Below are positions 34,100 through 45,730 of a DNA stretch of 64,000 nt, in pieces. This DNA is from Labia minor (lineage: Eukaryota > Arthropoda > Insecta > Dermaptera > Spongiphoridae): the NCBI GenBank assembly GCA_963082975.1, contig OY720344.1, positions 88,040,107-88,104,106 on the forward strand, given 5' to 3'. Each line of letters begins with the position of its first letter. Position 1 is the stretch's first letter. Below the pieces are notes generated by a model that worked only from the letters and a program-made list of their open reading frames with translations, searched no databases and had not been told where the DNA came from. The translations under genes were made by a program, and so were the position numbers.

Positions 34100-34480
34100 G
34101 AAAGTTTAGAATCGAATAGAATGGATTAGAAGGCTGACCAATCAGACATGTGACATGTGGTCACGATATAACTATCAGTAGACCACCAAGAAATAACAAG
34201 GATGTCAGTCAAAAAGTTCTTCAGCAACCTAACAATTTAGCTTGAAAGTGGGACCTATTCGTAATATGGATAGAATATGCATGGAGAAAATTATTAGGAA
34301 TTATAGGGTAAACCATTGCGATGCAGTAACAGACAATACAAAGAAAGATGAAAGAAATTTAAAGAGCGTAGAAATTGGATGGGGGTATCTTAAGGCAGGG
34401 ACAGTTCGAGGAAGTTTGTTTCTACGATCAAGGACTTATAAGTACAGAAGCATCATAGAGATAGATAGATAGATTGAGAC
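34100..34480 (+). mobile_element. Old divergent LINE 3' end
   Basis: The segment ends in a run of ATAGATAGATAG like the 3' tails of the LINE copies at 13875 and 33006. The preceding 60 or so bases align loosely with their 3' region (GACAGTTCGAGGAAGT versus GACACTTGGAGAAAT). A 76-codon frame lies inside but shows no clear domain. Probably an old copy of the same or a related LINE. Confidence 0.4.
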
Positions 34481-35870
34481 TATTTTACATTGAGGTGTAT
34501 TAATTAGTATTTTTATCTTATAAAGATAATATATAATATTCTCTCTAGAATTAGAATTTGAAGCTTTTCCTTTCATAACATTCTGGCTTAAATCAATGGC
34601 CAACTAAAGTAAAAAAAAAACAAACACATATTTTTAATATTGACTTGAAATATAATTTTTATTCAGGCTTCATCAATTTAATTTATTATAAATGAAATGG
34701 GAAGCATTTAAAGAATATGAAATATTTTTGAAGTGGAATAAAGAAAGAATTATGCAAATTCCTAATGTCCTCCGTCCTTTATTAAAATATGTATATATAT
34801 ATATATATATTCAAATCAAACCAAGTTATTACAATATTCTACCACTCAAGGCGACTGAGTATCCCAGGTTGTTAACTGTTAGTCGACATTTACTCCAGAG
34901 ATTGCCGGAACGACCCTTGGAAAGTACTATTTGAGGAAACGTGACATTGGATTGGGAATAGGGGGGAATCGAACGGTAGGACAATATTTAAGAAGTGTGA
35001 ATTGCCAGTTTATGTTAAATTAAATGTTGATAGTAAGCAATAAAAAGTAATGTAATTATCTGTGGATGTATAAATCGATCTTAGACTTTAAATGGGTTAA
35101 TTTAATTATCTTTAAAGTTTAAATACATCAAGTAAATAAATATTTTTTTTAAATAAAAAAAATATTCAGAGATTTATATGTATTTGTTAAGAAATTTAAA
35201 TAATATATAAAAGCTAATATATACTTATATAAACATAATGAATGATTAAATATATATAAGAATAATTTTTATTTTAAATGATTTAAAAAATAAATTATCT
35301 TTATTTAAGAAATATGAATAAATAAAAAAAAGATTGTTTTTCTTCTTTTAAAAAATTTTTCCTTTCCATTTAATTTTTTTTAACAAGGTGCTCCCTTTTA
35401 TATTAATATTTTTTTATATAAATAAATAATTTTTATATTTCCAAAATCTTTGTCCTTATTCAAACTTCTCTTTCTTTATAGAGAGGACCCCCGAACAGTT
35501 CTGCTGCTTCTATAGTTGAAATTGAGGAGCGTGCTGAATAGAAGGGTCAGCAACATCAACATTTCTTTGGATTCTTTACTCTCTAGTAGGAATATTTCTT
35601 TTTTTTCATTTATTATAATAATTTAAAAAAGGTTAATGTTAAAATAAATTAAATAAACCTAGAAATATTCACAAAATACTTATATCAAATTTATAATCTT
35701 TTCAAAAATATTTTTTTTGTTAAAATCATTACAAATCTACTAAATAAATAAATATTAACTCATAATATATCTAAAATAGAATTAACTATTTCTATTTTTT
35801 AAAAGAAATAGATTTCAGATTTTTACTATCAATTAGACAATTATATTTCCTTTTCAAAACAAATAAAAAT
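34481..35870. other. AT-rich tract
   Basis: Holds a TA array at about 34790-34810, a GC-richer patch near 34850-34980 without clear coding sense, and the weak exon candidate at 35482. Otherwise low complexity. Confidence 0.4.
35482..35515 (+). CDS. Low-confidence candidate terminal exon
   Basis: Seen: a pyrimidine-rich tract ends in AG at 35480-35481, and composition rises for about 90 bases afterwards. The exon ending at 28231 needs one base to complete a glycine codon, and this site supplies A. Translation then reads EDPRTVLLLL and stops. Two further AGs at 35482-35485 also fit the phase and stay open for 10 to 18 codons. Short open runs like this occur by chance, so this is only a candidate end of the gene. 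Confidence 0.15.
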
Positions 35871-36517
35871 AAGTTGACCTGTGGCCAGGTCCGAACCGAC
35901 CGACGGTTTGAAGTAAATTAATTTCCAGCTCCAGAAAAAATTTCAAATAATTTTAATATATCTATTAATGTAATAAAAAGCAGATATGGATAGAACATAA
36001 ATATTTTTAATTTTATTTTATTTATAATATATAGCTGATGTAGCCGGCGTTGCCCGTGATCATAATAAGGAGGCTCTGACGTCATGAATGGCTGGATGAC
36101 GTCATATAATTTTAAATTAAATAAAAACTAATAAAGATGATTTTTCTCGAGGATAAAACCAATACAAAGTGCATGATACGTGGTCATATGTAAAAAATCT
36201 CCTCATGTGAAATTTGGTGTGAAAATAACCCTTCCCTTCCTATCGTCGATCGCTTATACTACCACTTCCGGTTTCCGGATTTGCACCAAAAGTTGATAAA
36301 TTCATCGTACTAATGCATTAAGTAAATATACCAAATTTCATCAAATCCGTTGAGCCGTTCAAGCTGTACACATCTATACGGACGGACGGACGGACAGACA
36401 TCATGCTAAAAATACTTTTTTCTGTTAAGAAAATGCATGATTCGTGGAGATATGTAAAAATCTCCACATGTGAAATTTGGTTTAAAAACAATACCTCCAT
36501 TACTATCGTCGGTCGGT
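35871..36517 (-). mobile_element. Family B repeat, copy 3 (reverse)
   Basis: A full-length minus-strand copy running from AAGTTGACCTGTGGCC at its low end to the complement of ACCGACCGACG at its high end. It carries the GGACGGACGGAC microsatellite near 36379-36396 and the paired TGACGTCA palindromes near 36079-36105. A 71-codon minus frame inside is repeat sequence, not a gene. Confidence 0.75.
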
Positions 36518-37144
36518 AAAAATTGACATGCAATACCTATTAAATAGATAAATTCCATTCAATTTCCCATAAATGAAACAAATTCCTTCTAACATTTATA
36601 AAATAAAGTTAATTTTATAAAGGATTTACTGTATAAATCCAATGGTTGAGATTACATAGGATAGGGATTTTAGAATTGAAATGATCCTATAGCTTTTGTG
36701 TCATTTTAACTAATAGGTTGTTAATGAACCATAATACAAGACCGATTCGTTTTGGTCGATTAGGCAAGCACTTGGTATCTGACACCTGTACAAATATCTA
36801 CAATTCATTGAAACATTTATTTTCAGTCGGGAAATTAGTCACTCTAATATAATTAAGAAATTTATAAATATATTGTAGAAATAAATTAATAAATTTATTA
36901 TTGAAATAAAATCTACTCCGATGAAAATCGATTATTTTTTTTAATAATTAAGCATAGCAATTTCAAATGTGCAGATAATAAACAAATATTCTCGATTATA
37001 ATTATTATTGTCTTTTTCTCTGCTTACAATACAATATATACAACAATAAGTATTTTTCAGTCTCTTTTTAAATTATTTTTAACTAAATACCAATTCAAGA
37101 TGTGTACATGTGCTTCCCTTTCAGTCAGTTATGAAATTTTTACT

Positions 37145-37260
37145 ACATATTTCGCCAGATAGTATTGCGATCATGAAAATTTTCGACTTCGAGATTTTGA
37201 TGTTTTTATACGTTTTGAAGGTCCCTGAGTCATTTTCACTAAGGTTGAGAAAAATGTCAG

Positions 37261-37294
<34 letters not shown>

Positions 37295-37681
37295 TATGTA
37301 TGTCTGTCTGTCTGTGTGTGTGTGTGTCTGTGTGGCTGTGTGTGTGTAAACAAGATTACGCAAAAACGGTTTGAGCTAGAATAATGAAATTTGGTATACG
37401 GGCATTATTCAAAATTCGTAGTTTTCTATCAACTTTTGAGAAATGTAGCTCATCCGAAAGTGGGTCATTGCCTACAACGTTTTCATTTTTTTTCCTCTAA
37501 ACTGACCGTAAAAATAAAGATTTATGTTTGATAGTTTTTCCCATGATTAAAAATTGTATAAAACTGCTATATATAGAGCTTGATTGAATCGATGAAAGTA
37601 CCGGAATTAATTTTTTAACACCGCAAACAAAATTAATTAATTAATTAATTTTAATTTTTAATTTATAATTAATTAAATTTA
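37145..37681 (+). mobile_element. Family C repeat, copy 2, left part
   Basis: Matches 8491 onward, with an expanded TC/TG microsatellite at about 37260-37348 (source of several spurious open frames). It is interrupted at 37681 by a Helitron; its terminal segment resumes at 39073 and ends near 39138 with GTGGAGACACTCCAG. Joining 37681 to 39073 restores the sequence of the uninterrupted copies. Confidence 0.75.
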
Positions 37682-39072
37682 ACTAGCTGCTCCGAGCGCC
37701 TTCGGCGCTCTTCACACCTAGACGGGGGCTCCGCCCCCTGTACCCCCGAGTGATACATAGTATTTGGTTGAAAGTCTGTTTGTAAAAGATTTTCATCCAT
37801 TTTGTTTCAATTAGTATAAGTAGATAAGTCATGTATTTGTTTTCTTGTAAAATATATCTAATCCAAAACATACCTGTTAAAAAGGAGGCCAAGTTCCTAT
37901 CGGTTATTTGTTTGCCTAAAAAGGGTTCAAATCCATCCCAATGCCAAGTTTAGATGCACTTGTTTGTTAATTATCATCCCATGTCCCTTCCTTCATTGTC
38001 CACCCACCTTGGTCCTTGGTCTTCCACCGGATGTTTCCCAATCGGTTTCTCCCAATTTCTAGTTTCTCCAATTCCAACCATGTCCCCTTCCCATCCCAGC
38101 CTTCTTGATTTTATAACCTTAACTATATCTGGACATTATATCTCGTTATGCCATCTCCGCCATCCCCCTGTGACCTCATCTTCTTTTGGCCTATAAATGC
38201 TGCGAACAATATTAATCTCACAAATACTCCAAATCGTCTCCCAGAGTCATCGATAGGGTGACCAAACGTCCCGTCTTTAGGTGCTCTGTCCCAAAAAAGT
38301 CTTCGGGACACCCTACTGTTTTTTCAATATTTAGGACATTTCGTAATTTTTTTTTCAAAATTTTTTCAATTTAGTTCTAAAAAAAAGGTATACCGTTTGT
38401 CCCGGTTTGGTGTTTTCGAAATATGGTCACCCTAGTCATCGATCAACATGAAAAATAATTGTTTTATATATTTTAATTTTGATCCTCTTTGATGAGATAA
38501 GCCCCTTTAATGCATAATAACAGGCGTTACTCAATTACAACGTCGATTTAAATTCTTCTCGAATATTATTATCCTTCGTGATTAGAGATCTTAAGTATTT
38601 AAATATTTATACTTTTTCAAATTCTACATTTTGTATGTTAATTGTATGTAAGTCGTATCCGTATCATAATTCTTGAATTTTTTTGTTTAATTACATTTCG
38701 GTTGATTTTTCCCCAATTTCTCTAATCACATGTCTCCTCTTCCAGTCCAATTCATTTACCTGGCTTAAGAAATTTTTTAAAATTTTAAATAGAGGGAGAG
38801 AGAGAGGTTCTAATTATATATATATATCTGTTTCTATGACAACAAAAAAGTAAACAAATTACATACATACAAATACTCTCCTTTATATATATTTCTGGAA
38901 AATGGAACACCCGCAGCTCAGCTCAGGAGTTACCTAAGATTCTAATTTCTTTTTTATTTTTCATCATTTGAGGTACCCTTCACCTCAGAAAAATTTGGTT
39001 ACCTTACTCCTTGTAGTTTAGGCTCTGGAGTTTTTTGCGTACAGACGGACACTATCGTATTAAATATATAGA
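37682..39072 (-). mobile_element. Non-autonomous Helitron, 1,391 bp, boundaries proven by nested insertion
   Basis: Seen: on the minus strand it begins TCTATATATTTAATACG at 39072 and ends with the hairpin (here GAGCGCCGAAGGCGCTC followed by GGAGCAG) and CTAGT at 37682. The flanks are A (37681) and T (39073) and belong to one family C repeat; removing the element rejoins that repeat as AAATTTAATTTAAATAT, identical to the copies at 44690 and 47160. Inside are a second 5'-end-like sequence near 38893, a LINE RT fragment (about 37954-38640) and a hAT-type element (38254-38434) that splits the RT fragment. Confidence 0.85.
38254..38434. mobile_element. hAT-type miniature element with perfect 8-bp duplication
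   Basis: Seen: the ends TAGGGTGACCAAACGTCCC and, inverted, TAGGGTGACCATATTTCGA. Identical 8-bp flanks GTCATCGA occur at 38246-38253 and 38435-38442. It interrupts LINE RT coding remnants inside the Helitron at 37682-39072, so it is the youngest layer of a three-level nest (family C repeat, Helitron with LINE piece, this element). 181 bases, non-coding. Confidence 0.88.
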
Positions 39073-39138
39073 TTTAAATATAATATATGTTATTTATCCA
39101 ATTCATATTCCGAGATAGTCAAGTGGAGACACTCCAGT
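39073..39138 (+). mobile_element. Family C repeat, copy 2, right part
   Basis: Continuation of the copy that begins at 37145, displaced by the 1,391-base Helitron at 37682-39072. It contains the terminal hairpin segment AAGTGGAGACACTCC. The first bases TTTAAATATAA continue the AAATTTAA at 37674-37681, as in the intact copies near 44750 and 47225. Confidence 0.75.
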
Positions 39139-39659
39139 TTATTTTAAATAATATTTTCTCGCGCTCTTCTAGAGGTGCTCGCTCCACTGCTCTTTACTAA
39201 AATTTTAATTTTCATCAATTCATGTAGATATATGGGTAAGAGATTTTCTTAAGAAAGGTTTTTTTATTTCTTTTTGGAATCTATGTTCATTTTAAATGCT
39301 TTAATTTTTTTTCTAAATTTTTAGTTAAGTTGTTGAGGTTTGAATCTTCTTGGTTAACTCTACTCTCTGTCACTAAAAGTCTCTCCATCTATTTTTAATA
39401 CCACCCACGTTTGTTATTAAAATTTCTAATTAAATCTGATAACCCTTTTTGATATTTTTAATTCTTAATTCTGCTATTCTTGCTTTCATCTAACTCTAAT
39501 ATATTTAAGATTTCCATTTTCTTAGTTTTGATGGCTTTCGTTACTATTTACCTAATATTCATATATTTTAATCTATTCGCTTCGGGTTAATATCTCTATA
39601 TCTAAAATAAGTGCATTTAATAATTAAATATTTTGCGGACACGAAACTTAAATCAAATT

Positions 39660-40065
39660 TTATTATTATAATTTGGGACCTGATCTATCACGGATTCTAG
39701 TTCCTCATAAAATGTATCTTTAATTTTTCTTTTTTTTATCCTTTGTAGGTACATGCACATTTATTAGCGTCATATTATAAATTTTGCTCTTAAGTATTAA
39801 AATTAATTTAGTCCTAACATTTATGAATTCTATATTTTTAATTACTGTGGCTATACTGATTTTCTAATAATAAAGCCCAGTTGATGCTTTTCAGATCAGC
39901 CGAATAGTGTATATAATATAATCTTCCCTTTGCTCACCCACCTCATCTCCTGTAATACAATTATATCTAAATCAAATTTTTTGATTTCTCTTACTAAATT
40001 TTGAAATGCACCTAGGTTATATAAGCTACGTACATTCCATGTCTCTAATTTTAATTCCCTCATTT
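39660..40065 (-). mobile_element. LINE apurinic-endonuclease-like domain fragment
   Basis: Seen: minus-strand residues ETWNVRSLYNLGAFQNLVRE followed by KKFDLDIIVLQEMRW, then after frame breaks LILILKSKIYNMTLINVHVP TKDK and TFYEELESVIDQ. This is the N-terminal half of the endonuclease/exonuclease/phosphatase domain carried by many arthropod non-LTR elements, including the catalytic Gln-Glu of LQE. Broken by stops and shifts. DNA between 39300 and 39660 may be further decayed LINE, but I could not align it to a domain. Confidence 0.8.
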
Positions 40066-41831
40066 TATTTGCCCTAATCTCAATGTTATATAGTTGATGA
40101 TTGATGTCGTGCTGGTTTCTTTAAATGAGTCTCTGTATCTTCACAACTACCGAGTTTTGTAGCAAATAAATTAAAAAGAAGCAATTGAATAATAATCAAC
40201 GACTGAAATAATATCAACGTGAATTGTTTAGTTAAATATCACTTTTTCTCTCTCCAATTAGATTATTGTGTAAATAGTTGAATGTAACTCGATGCTAATT
40301 TATAAAGTCAATCTCAATACAAACATGTTATAAACAAAAAAAAAAAAGATATAATTTGACTAAATTTTCACGGTAAGGTTTATTTAAAAATAAAAAGAAA
40401 CATTGTAATTTTATTTATCTAATAATCTAATAATTTATTGTAATTCATGTATTTTAATTATATAAATTGTATATGTAGGGGTGAAATATTCTGTTCAATC
40501 CTTCACTCATAAAGACTGATTAATCCTCAAAGGAGAGGAATTTATTCACGAAACTTTAATAATATATAAATAAATATCGAACATGTTTTTTTTTTTAAAA
40601 GAGAATTATTGAAGCTAATTGCGTATTCGTTCTGTTTTCGAAGATTAACAAGATCTGACTGAAAACAAGCGAACATCCCGAACCCTTAATCCCTTTGAAA
40701 ATCATTGCAAATTGGCTTCTTGTTTATGTTTTACGTCAAGAGTATGTATATATGCTGTTTGGATTTTTTTTCCCTATTAAATTGAAGTACCGGTTCTTGG
40801 AATTCTAAACCCTTGCCGAGACTAAATTGAATCGGCATTAAATGATTCTGTCCAATGGTGTGTATGAGTTAAAGGCCGAGGTGAAATTGCTTCTGTGCCG
40901 ATGAGTGGCAGTTGATAGAAGGGAGACAGCCACGCCCAGGTGTTTACCGATTACAGTGTTACGCTGTTCTATTCGTTACTACCTCTCAAGTAAATTCTTA
41001 ACCCAAGCTTCCATTTAGCTATCAAGTTCAATTGAAGAATTTTCTTCCATCACTCGTTCGTTATTTTTTTTTTCTTTTTAAACTTTTTGAAAACGAAAAT
41101 AAGAAACTAAATAACCGTATCAATTTGGATTGAAAAACATAAATATTCTCTTTCCACCAATTTGTTTTTGTTTTTTGTTTTTTTTTTTTGTTTTTTATTT
41201 TCTAACAAGAATTTATGATGATCAAATCTTTGAATGTTGACTTAAATCTCTCTAGAGTATTTTCTTGAACGAAAACAAAATACTTTCTAATCTTCATATT
41301 ATTATTATTATTATTAGTAGTAGTAATAGTATTAGTAGTAAGTAAAAATAAAAGTAAGTCAAAGAAAGAAAATGAAAGAAAATTTAATTTTGATAATTCT
41401 AAAAATACATTATATAAATTTAGAAATAATTATTAATAACTACAATAAGCACAATTAATTCTGTATTGTAATAGAATAAGTTTAATAAAACAATATTCAT
41501 TCTCACTATATACCTAGTAATAGATTATGCATTCAAAAAGAAGGAATTATTTTAGTGTTTTTTTTATCACTTAAATCTGAAAAATTATTTCACCTGAAGT
41601 AATACTAGTAATTTTTTTTTTTTTGTTTCATAAAATAATATTTCCAACTTTATCTTTATGAGAGGAGAAAATTCACCTGGTGGATACTCGGAGAATATTT
41701 TCTATTTGTAAAAAAGATTATTGAGCTAATCACATTTTCGCTCGAAAGTTTTTAGCCGCAGCATTCACTTTCCTCCAATCCCGAAATACCATCCAACTCG
41801 TATTCTCTCCTAGTACCCTTACGACTGTTTT
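40066..41831. other. AT-rich tract with a GC-richer island
   Basis: The island at about 40640-41010 (contains AAAGGCCGAGGTGAAATTGC and CAGCCACGCCCAGGTGTTTA) is single copy with short frames only. It is a candidate regulatory or conserved non-coding element. ATT/AGT microsatellites lie at 41298-41345. Confidence 0.3.
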
Positions 41832-42220
41832 ACCGGCCGACAATAGTAAGGGAGTATTGTTCTCACACCAAATTTCACATGTGGAGATTTTCATGTTTCC
41901 ACAAATCATGCATTTTCTTAACCGAAAAAAGTATTTTTAGCATGATGTATGTCCGTCCGTAAATATGTAAAATCTCCTCATGTGAAATTTGGTGTGAAAA
42001 TAACCCTTCCCTTCCTATCGTCGATCGCTAATACTACCACTTCCGGTTTCTGGATTTGCACCAAAAGTTGATCAATTCATTATACTGATGCATTAAGTAA
42101 CTATACCAAATTTCATCAAAATCCGTTGAGCTGTTCAAGCAGTACACTCCGTAAAGGACAAGCACCGGACGGACGGACGGACAGACATCATGCTTTTTTC
42201 TGTTAAGAAAATGGTTTAAA
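41832..42220. mobile_element. Family B repeat, rearranged head-to-head copy
   Basis: Seen: from 41832 the sequence follows the plus-strand 5' end of family B up to the GTCCGTCCGT run at about 41951-41960. From there it switches to the inverse strand of the same family, ending near 42220 with the complement of the region flanking the microsatellite. The element therefore has two partial copies in opposite orientation joined near the microsatellite. The duplicated block TTTAGCATGATGT occurs in both arms. Confidence 0.65.
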
Positions 42221-42806
42221 ATATAGAGTTTTAGTTTTGAGTTTTTTGAGTTTTGGTTTAATTATCAAAACAAGAAAACAAATAAAATTATCATTTATTT
42301 TAGAGTGGAGGGGAGAGAGGATATTTATTATATATTAAAATGACTCTCTTTATAAATATATAGGTATATATATAATATGAATTATTTTTAATATTTAATA
42401 TTAGTATTTTTGTATTTTCATGTGATAAGTTTGGAATATAGGTATACTATATAATATTTCTTCTAGTTCAGGTTTGTTTCAAATAAATTTGTGTCAAAAA
42501 GAAATAAAATATTTTTTTATGTTAAAGTTATAATTTGATGATAACGTTTATGTTAATGGAATATAAATGAAGTTCTTTTGTCAATTAAAAAAAAAACTTG
42601 AATACTTCAATATTACTTCTTAATTATAAACCTGAATATTTGAATATTTTATCTCGTAATCTCTCAATTGAAAGGTGATCAATCATACGATAAAGTTTTT
42701 CGGATGGGAAACCGATGAGAAATCAAACTTTAATTTTTTATCAAACTTTTAGGATAAAAACAAAAATTATATTTTATAGGTTTTTTAATATTAATTTAAT
42801 CAAATA

Positions 42807-43598
42807 TCTATATATATAAAGGAGAGTGTTTGTATGTATGTATGTATGTAATTTGTTTACTTTTTTGCTGTCTCCTGACAGGAGGAAAAATTAATCGAGG
42901 TAGGAAAAGAGATGAGGTTTGAAATTAATAATGATAAATAAATATATTTAGAAACAAACAGGAGCAGTATTAACATACAAAATGTAGAATTTGAATATGT
43001 AGAAAAATTGAATGTAATCACGAAGGATAATAATATTTGAGAAGAATTTAAATCGAAGTTGCAATCGGGAAACGCCTGTTATCATGCAGTAAAGAGGCTT
43101 ATCTTATCAAAATTATTATAAAAGGGAATGAAAATTAAAATATATAAAACAATTATTTTGTCTGTTGTATTATATGGGTGTGAGACATGGTCTATGATCT
43201 TAGGAGATGAGAGTGGATTCGGAGTATTTGATAATAGGATTCTTCCCAGCATTTATGGGCCAAAGATGAGGACACCAGGGAATGACGTAAGAAAGATGGA
43301 ACAGAGGCTCAGGATAAAGACACTTGGAGAAATGTGGTTGTAGCTGACAAGAACTTTCGAGTAGATAGATATAACATATTCAATAAAAATATATATAATT
43401 AATTTACTGATTAAATTAAAATATATTTTAAATAATCACACAATAAGAAATGAATGTTTTATGTTATACATTGATTGAAACAAAATGGATGAAAACCTTT
43501 TACTACTTTCAACCAAATACTATGTACCACTCGGGGGTACAGGGGGCGGAGCCCCTGTCTAGATGTGAAGAGCGACGAAGGAGCTCTGAGCAGCTAGT
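42807..43598 (+). mobile_element. Non-autonomous Helitron, 792 bp, with LINE RT tail
   Basis: Seen: the 5' end TCTATATATATAAAGGAGAG follows A at 42806, and the 3' end CTAGT at 43594-43598 is followed by T. The 3' hairpin is decayed (GAGCGACGAAGGAGCTC) compared with the perfect 17-base version elsewhere. A (TATG)n run lies just inside the 5' end. LINE RT C-terminal sequence (42883-43372) includes KIYKTIILSVVLYGCETWSM and is oriented with the Helitron. The open frame at 43128-43343 is part of this remnant. Confidence 0.8.
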
Positions 43599-44689
43599 TA
43601 TAAATAAAATTGTATTAGTTTTTTTAAATATAATTAATAAATGGATTAATTAACTTAATTTAATCTTTATTTATTTGTTTCCATTTCTTTTTTTTATGTT
43701 CGTTTTGTATTATAAAAATTTAACTCATTTATTAACGAAAAATTATTTTCAATTAACTTAATTTGGTCCTCCACATCTTATATTAATCTTTGATCAATGT
43801 AAATTTGTCCAACTTTTTATTTATTTTGTTGTTTATTTTTCTTCCAGCCCTTTTAATTAATTTAAAATTATATACATTACTTTATTGACTTTGTTTTAGT
43901 TGAGAAAAGTTATAAAATTTTAATTTTTCTAATATTTCTATGTCATCTTTTTTATTATATTTTTTTAAATTGAACTATAAGTTTAATAAGAGTTAATTTA
44001 CTTTGAAATCTTTCATTTTTTTATTTCAAAATTAAACATTAATATAAAATATACTTTACTTGTATTATGGGTTTAATTAGGACTTTATAGTTGGATAAAA
44101 TATATTTTATATATTATATGCATTCATTAAATTATTTCAACATTCCTCTCTGAATGATATATTAATATATTAATATCTACCTTTATATTGTATTATTACT
44201 ATTATTAATAACTACTTATACACAATACTATATATAAATCATATATTTATTAATTAATTTTAATAACTTTGATGACAGTTTTATCAAGGTTGTTTCATTT
44301 GTTTATAATATTCAAAACTTTGTTAATCAATTTTTATGTGTGAAATGACACTCAAGTGTTTCATGATGTCAGAAATTCTTATATCATTTCAGTAAAATAT
44401 TAAAATTGACATTTGACAGTTGAAGAGAGATTGCGCCTCGGGAAAAATATTGAGCAAAATGTGATTACTTGCATAACTACAAGGGAAATATTATGTGATG
44501 TGAGAAAAAAAAATGTAAATAAAATTTTAATGTAAAAGCAATATATATCTGGGAATTATAATTGTAATTTAATAATTATATAAGAACATTAGAGACTTAT
44601 TTACAGGTATATATTTTATTAAAAAAATTAAAACTAAAATATTTTTTTAAATTAACCGTGAAATATCCTGTTTTAAATGAAAATAAACT
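43599..44689. other. AT-rich non-coding tract
   Basis: No gene, no recognised repeat. A slightly GC-richer patch near 44400-44490 is unassigned. Confidence 0.5.
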
Positions 44690-45195
44690 GGAGTGTCTCC
44701 ACTCGACTTTCTCGCAAATTTGAATTGGATTAATTAACAAATATATTATATTTAAATTAAATTTAATTAATTAAATTATAAATGAAAATTAATAAATAAT
44801 ATTTATTAAACCAGCGCGTCACGTGCTGGCGTGTGATTTGCAGTCGTGTTAAAAAATTAATTCCGGTACTTACAGCTATTCAATCAAGCTGAAATTCTAT
44901 ATATAGCAGTTTTATACAATTTTTAATCATGTGAAAAACTATTAAACATATATCTTTATTTTTACGTGGTAGGTCCTCATGGTCCACTTCCGAATGAGCT
45001 ACATTTCTAAAAAGTTGATAGAAAACTACGAATTTTGAATAATGCCCGTGTACCAAATTTCAACCATTTTTGCGTAATCTTGACTACATACTCACAGAGA
45101 CATTTTTCTCAACCTTACAAGTGAAAATGACCCAGGAACCTTCAAAACTTATAAAAACATTAAAATCTCGACATCAAAAATTTTCGTGGCGAGAT
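44690..45195 (-). mobile_element. Family C repeat, copy 3 (reverse)
   Basis: Minus-strand copy beginning with GAGTGTCTCCACTC (hairpin end) and finishing near the GGCGAGATA block at 45195. Compared with copy 4 it lacks the block around GGGTCAGTTTAGAGG and the GATGGGACCACG segment, so it has small internal deletions. Together with copy 4 it gives the uninterrupted reference for the Helitron insertion at 37682. Confidence 0.7.
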
Positions 45196-45495
45196 AGATA
45201 ATAGCTTACATTTACTTTGTCCCAGTAAATATGGTTCTTTAAAAAGAAACCAATAATTTTATTATTATTTATTATTTAATTTTTTTTTTTTTTTTTTTGC
45301 TGATTTTAAAATTAAAATGAAATATCTATAATTAAGGGACTTTCTCTTGAAAAGGGGAGTCATAATACAAAATAAATATATTTGACCATCTTCCTTCAAA
45401 TTAATTTATTATTTTAATAACATAGTATTCGAATAACATTTAAAAAAACGTTCAATATCTTTTAATTATTTAAACCTTGTGCCCTATTTAGAATT

Positions 45496-45730
45496 TCACT
45501 TTCTTTTATTCATTATATATTGAAAGCATGTTTCCACTAACCAGATGTTGCCCCGATGATCTGCTTTTTTGGTTGGATCAACAGTAATAGGGGAGATGCA
45601 AGAGGAACGTGGTGGGGTTGGTTTCAACCACGAATAAATTGCCTTTAAACTTAACCGGTTAACTGAGAGCAGTTGAGCAAAGTATTTATTCAACTTATCA
45701 GTCCGAGTGGGAATTCCTAGAAAATTTGCT
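45496..45730. other. GC-richer single-copy island
   Basis: A distinctly GC-richer stretch with a 65-codon minus-strand frame that ends near 45496 and shows no recognisable motif. It is not repeated in the window. It may be a conserved non-coding element or a lone exon. Confidence 0.2.

Noticed and set aside
37110-37363. Overlapping open frames on both strands rich in Val/Cys/Ser or Thr/His
   Set aside because: They are translations of TC/TG microsatellite DNA inside a family C repeat.
45280-45300. Long T run as a poly(A) tail of a retrocopy on the minus strand
   Set aside because: No retrocopy body or duplication is recognisable next to it; single-base runs are common in this sequence.
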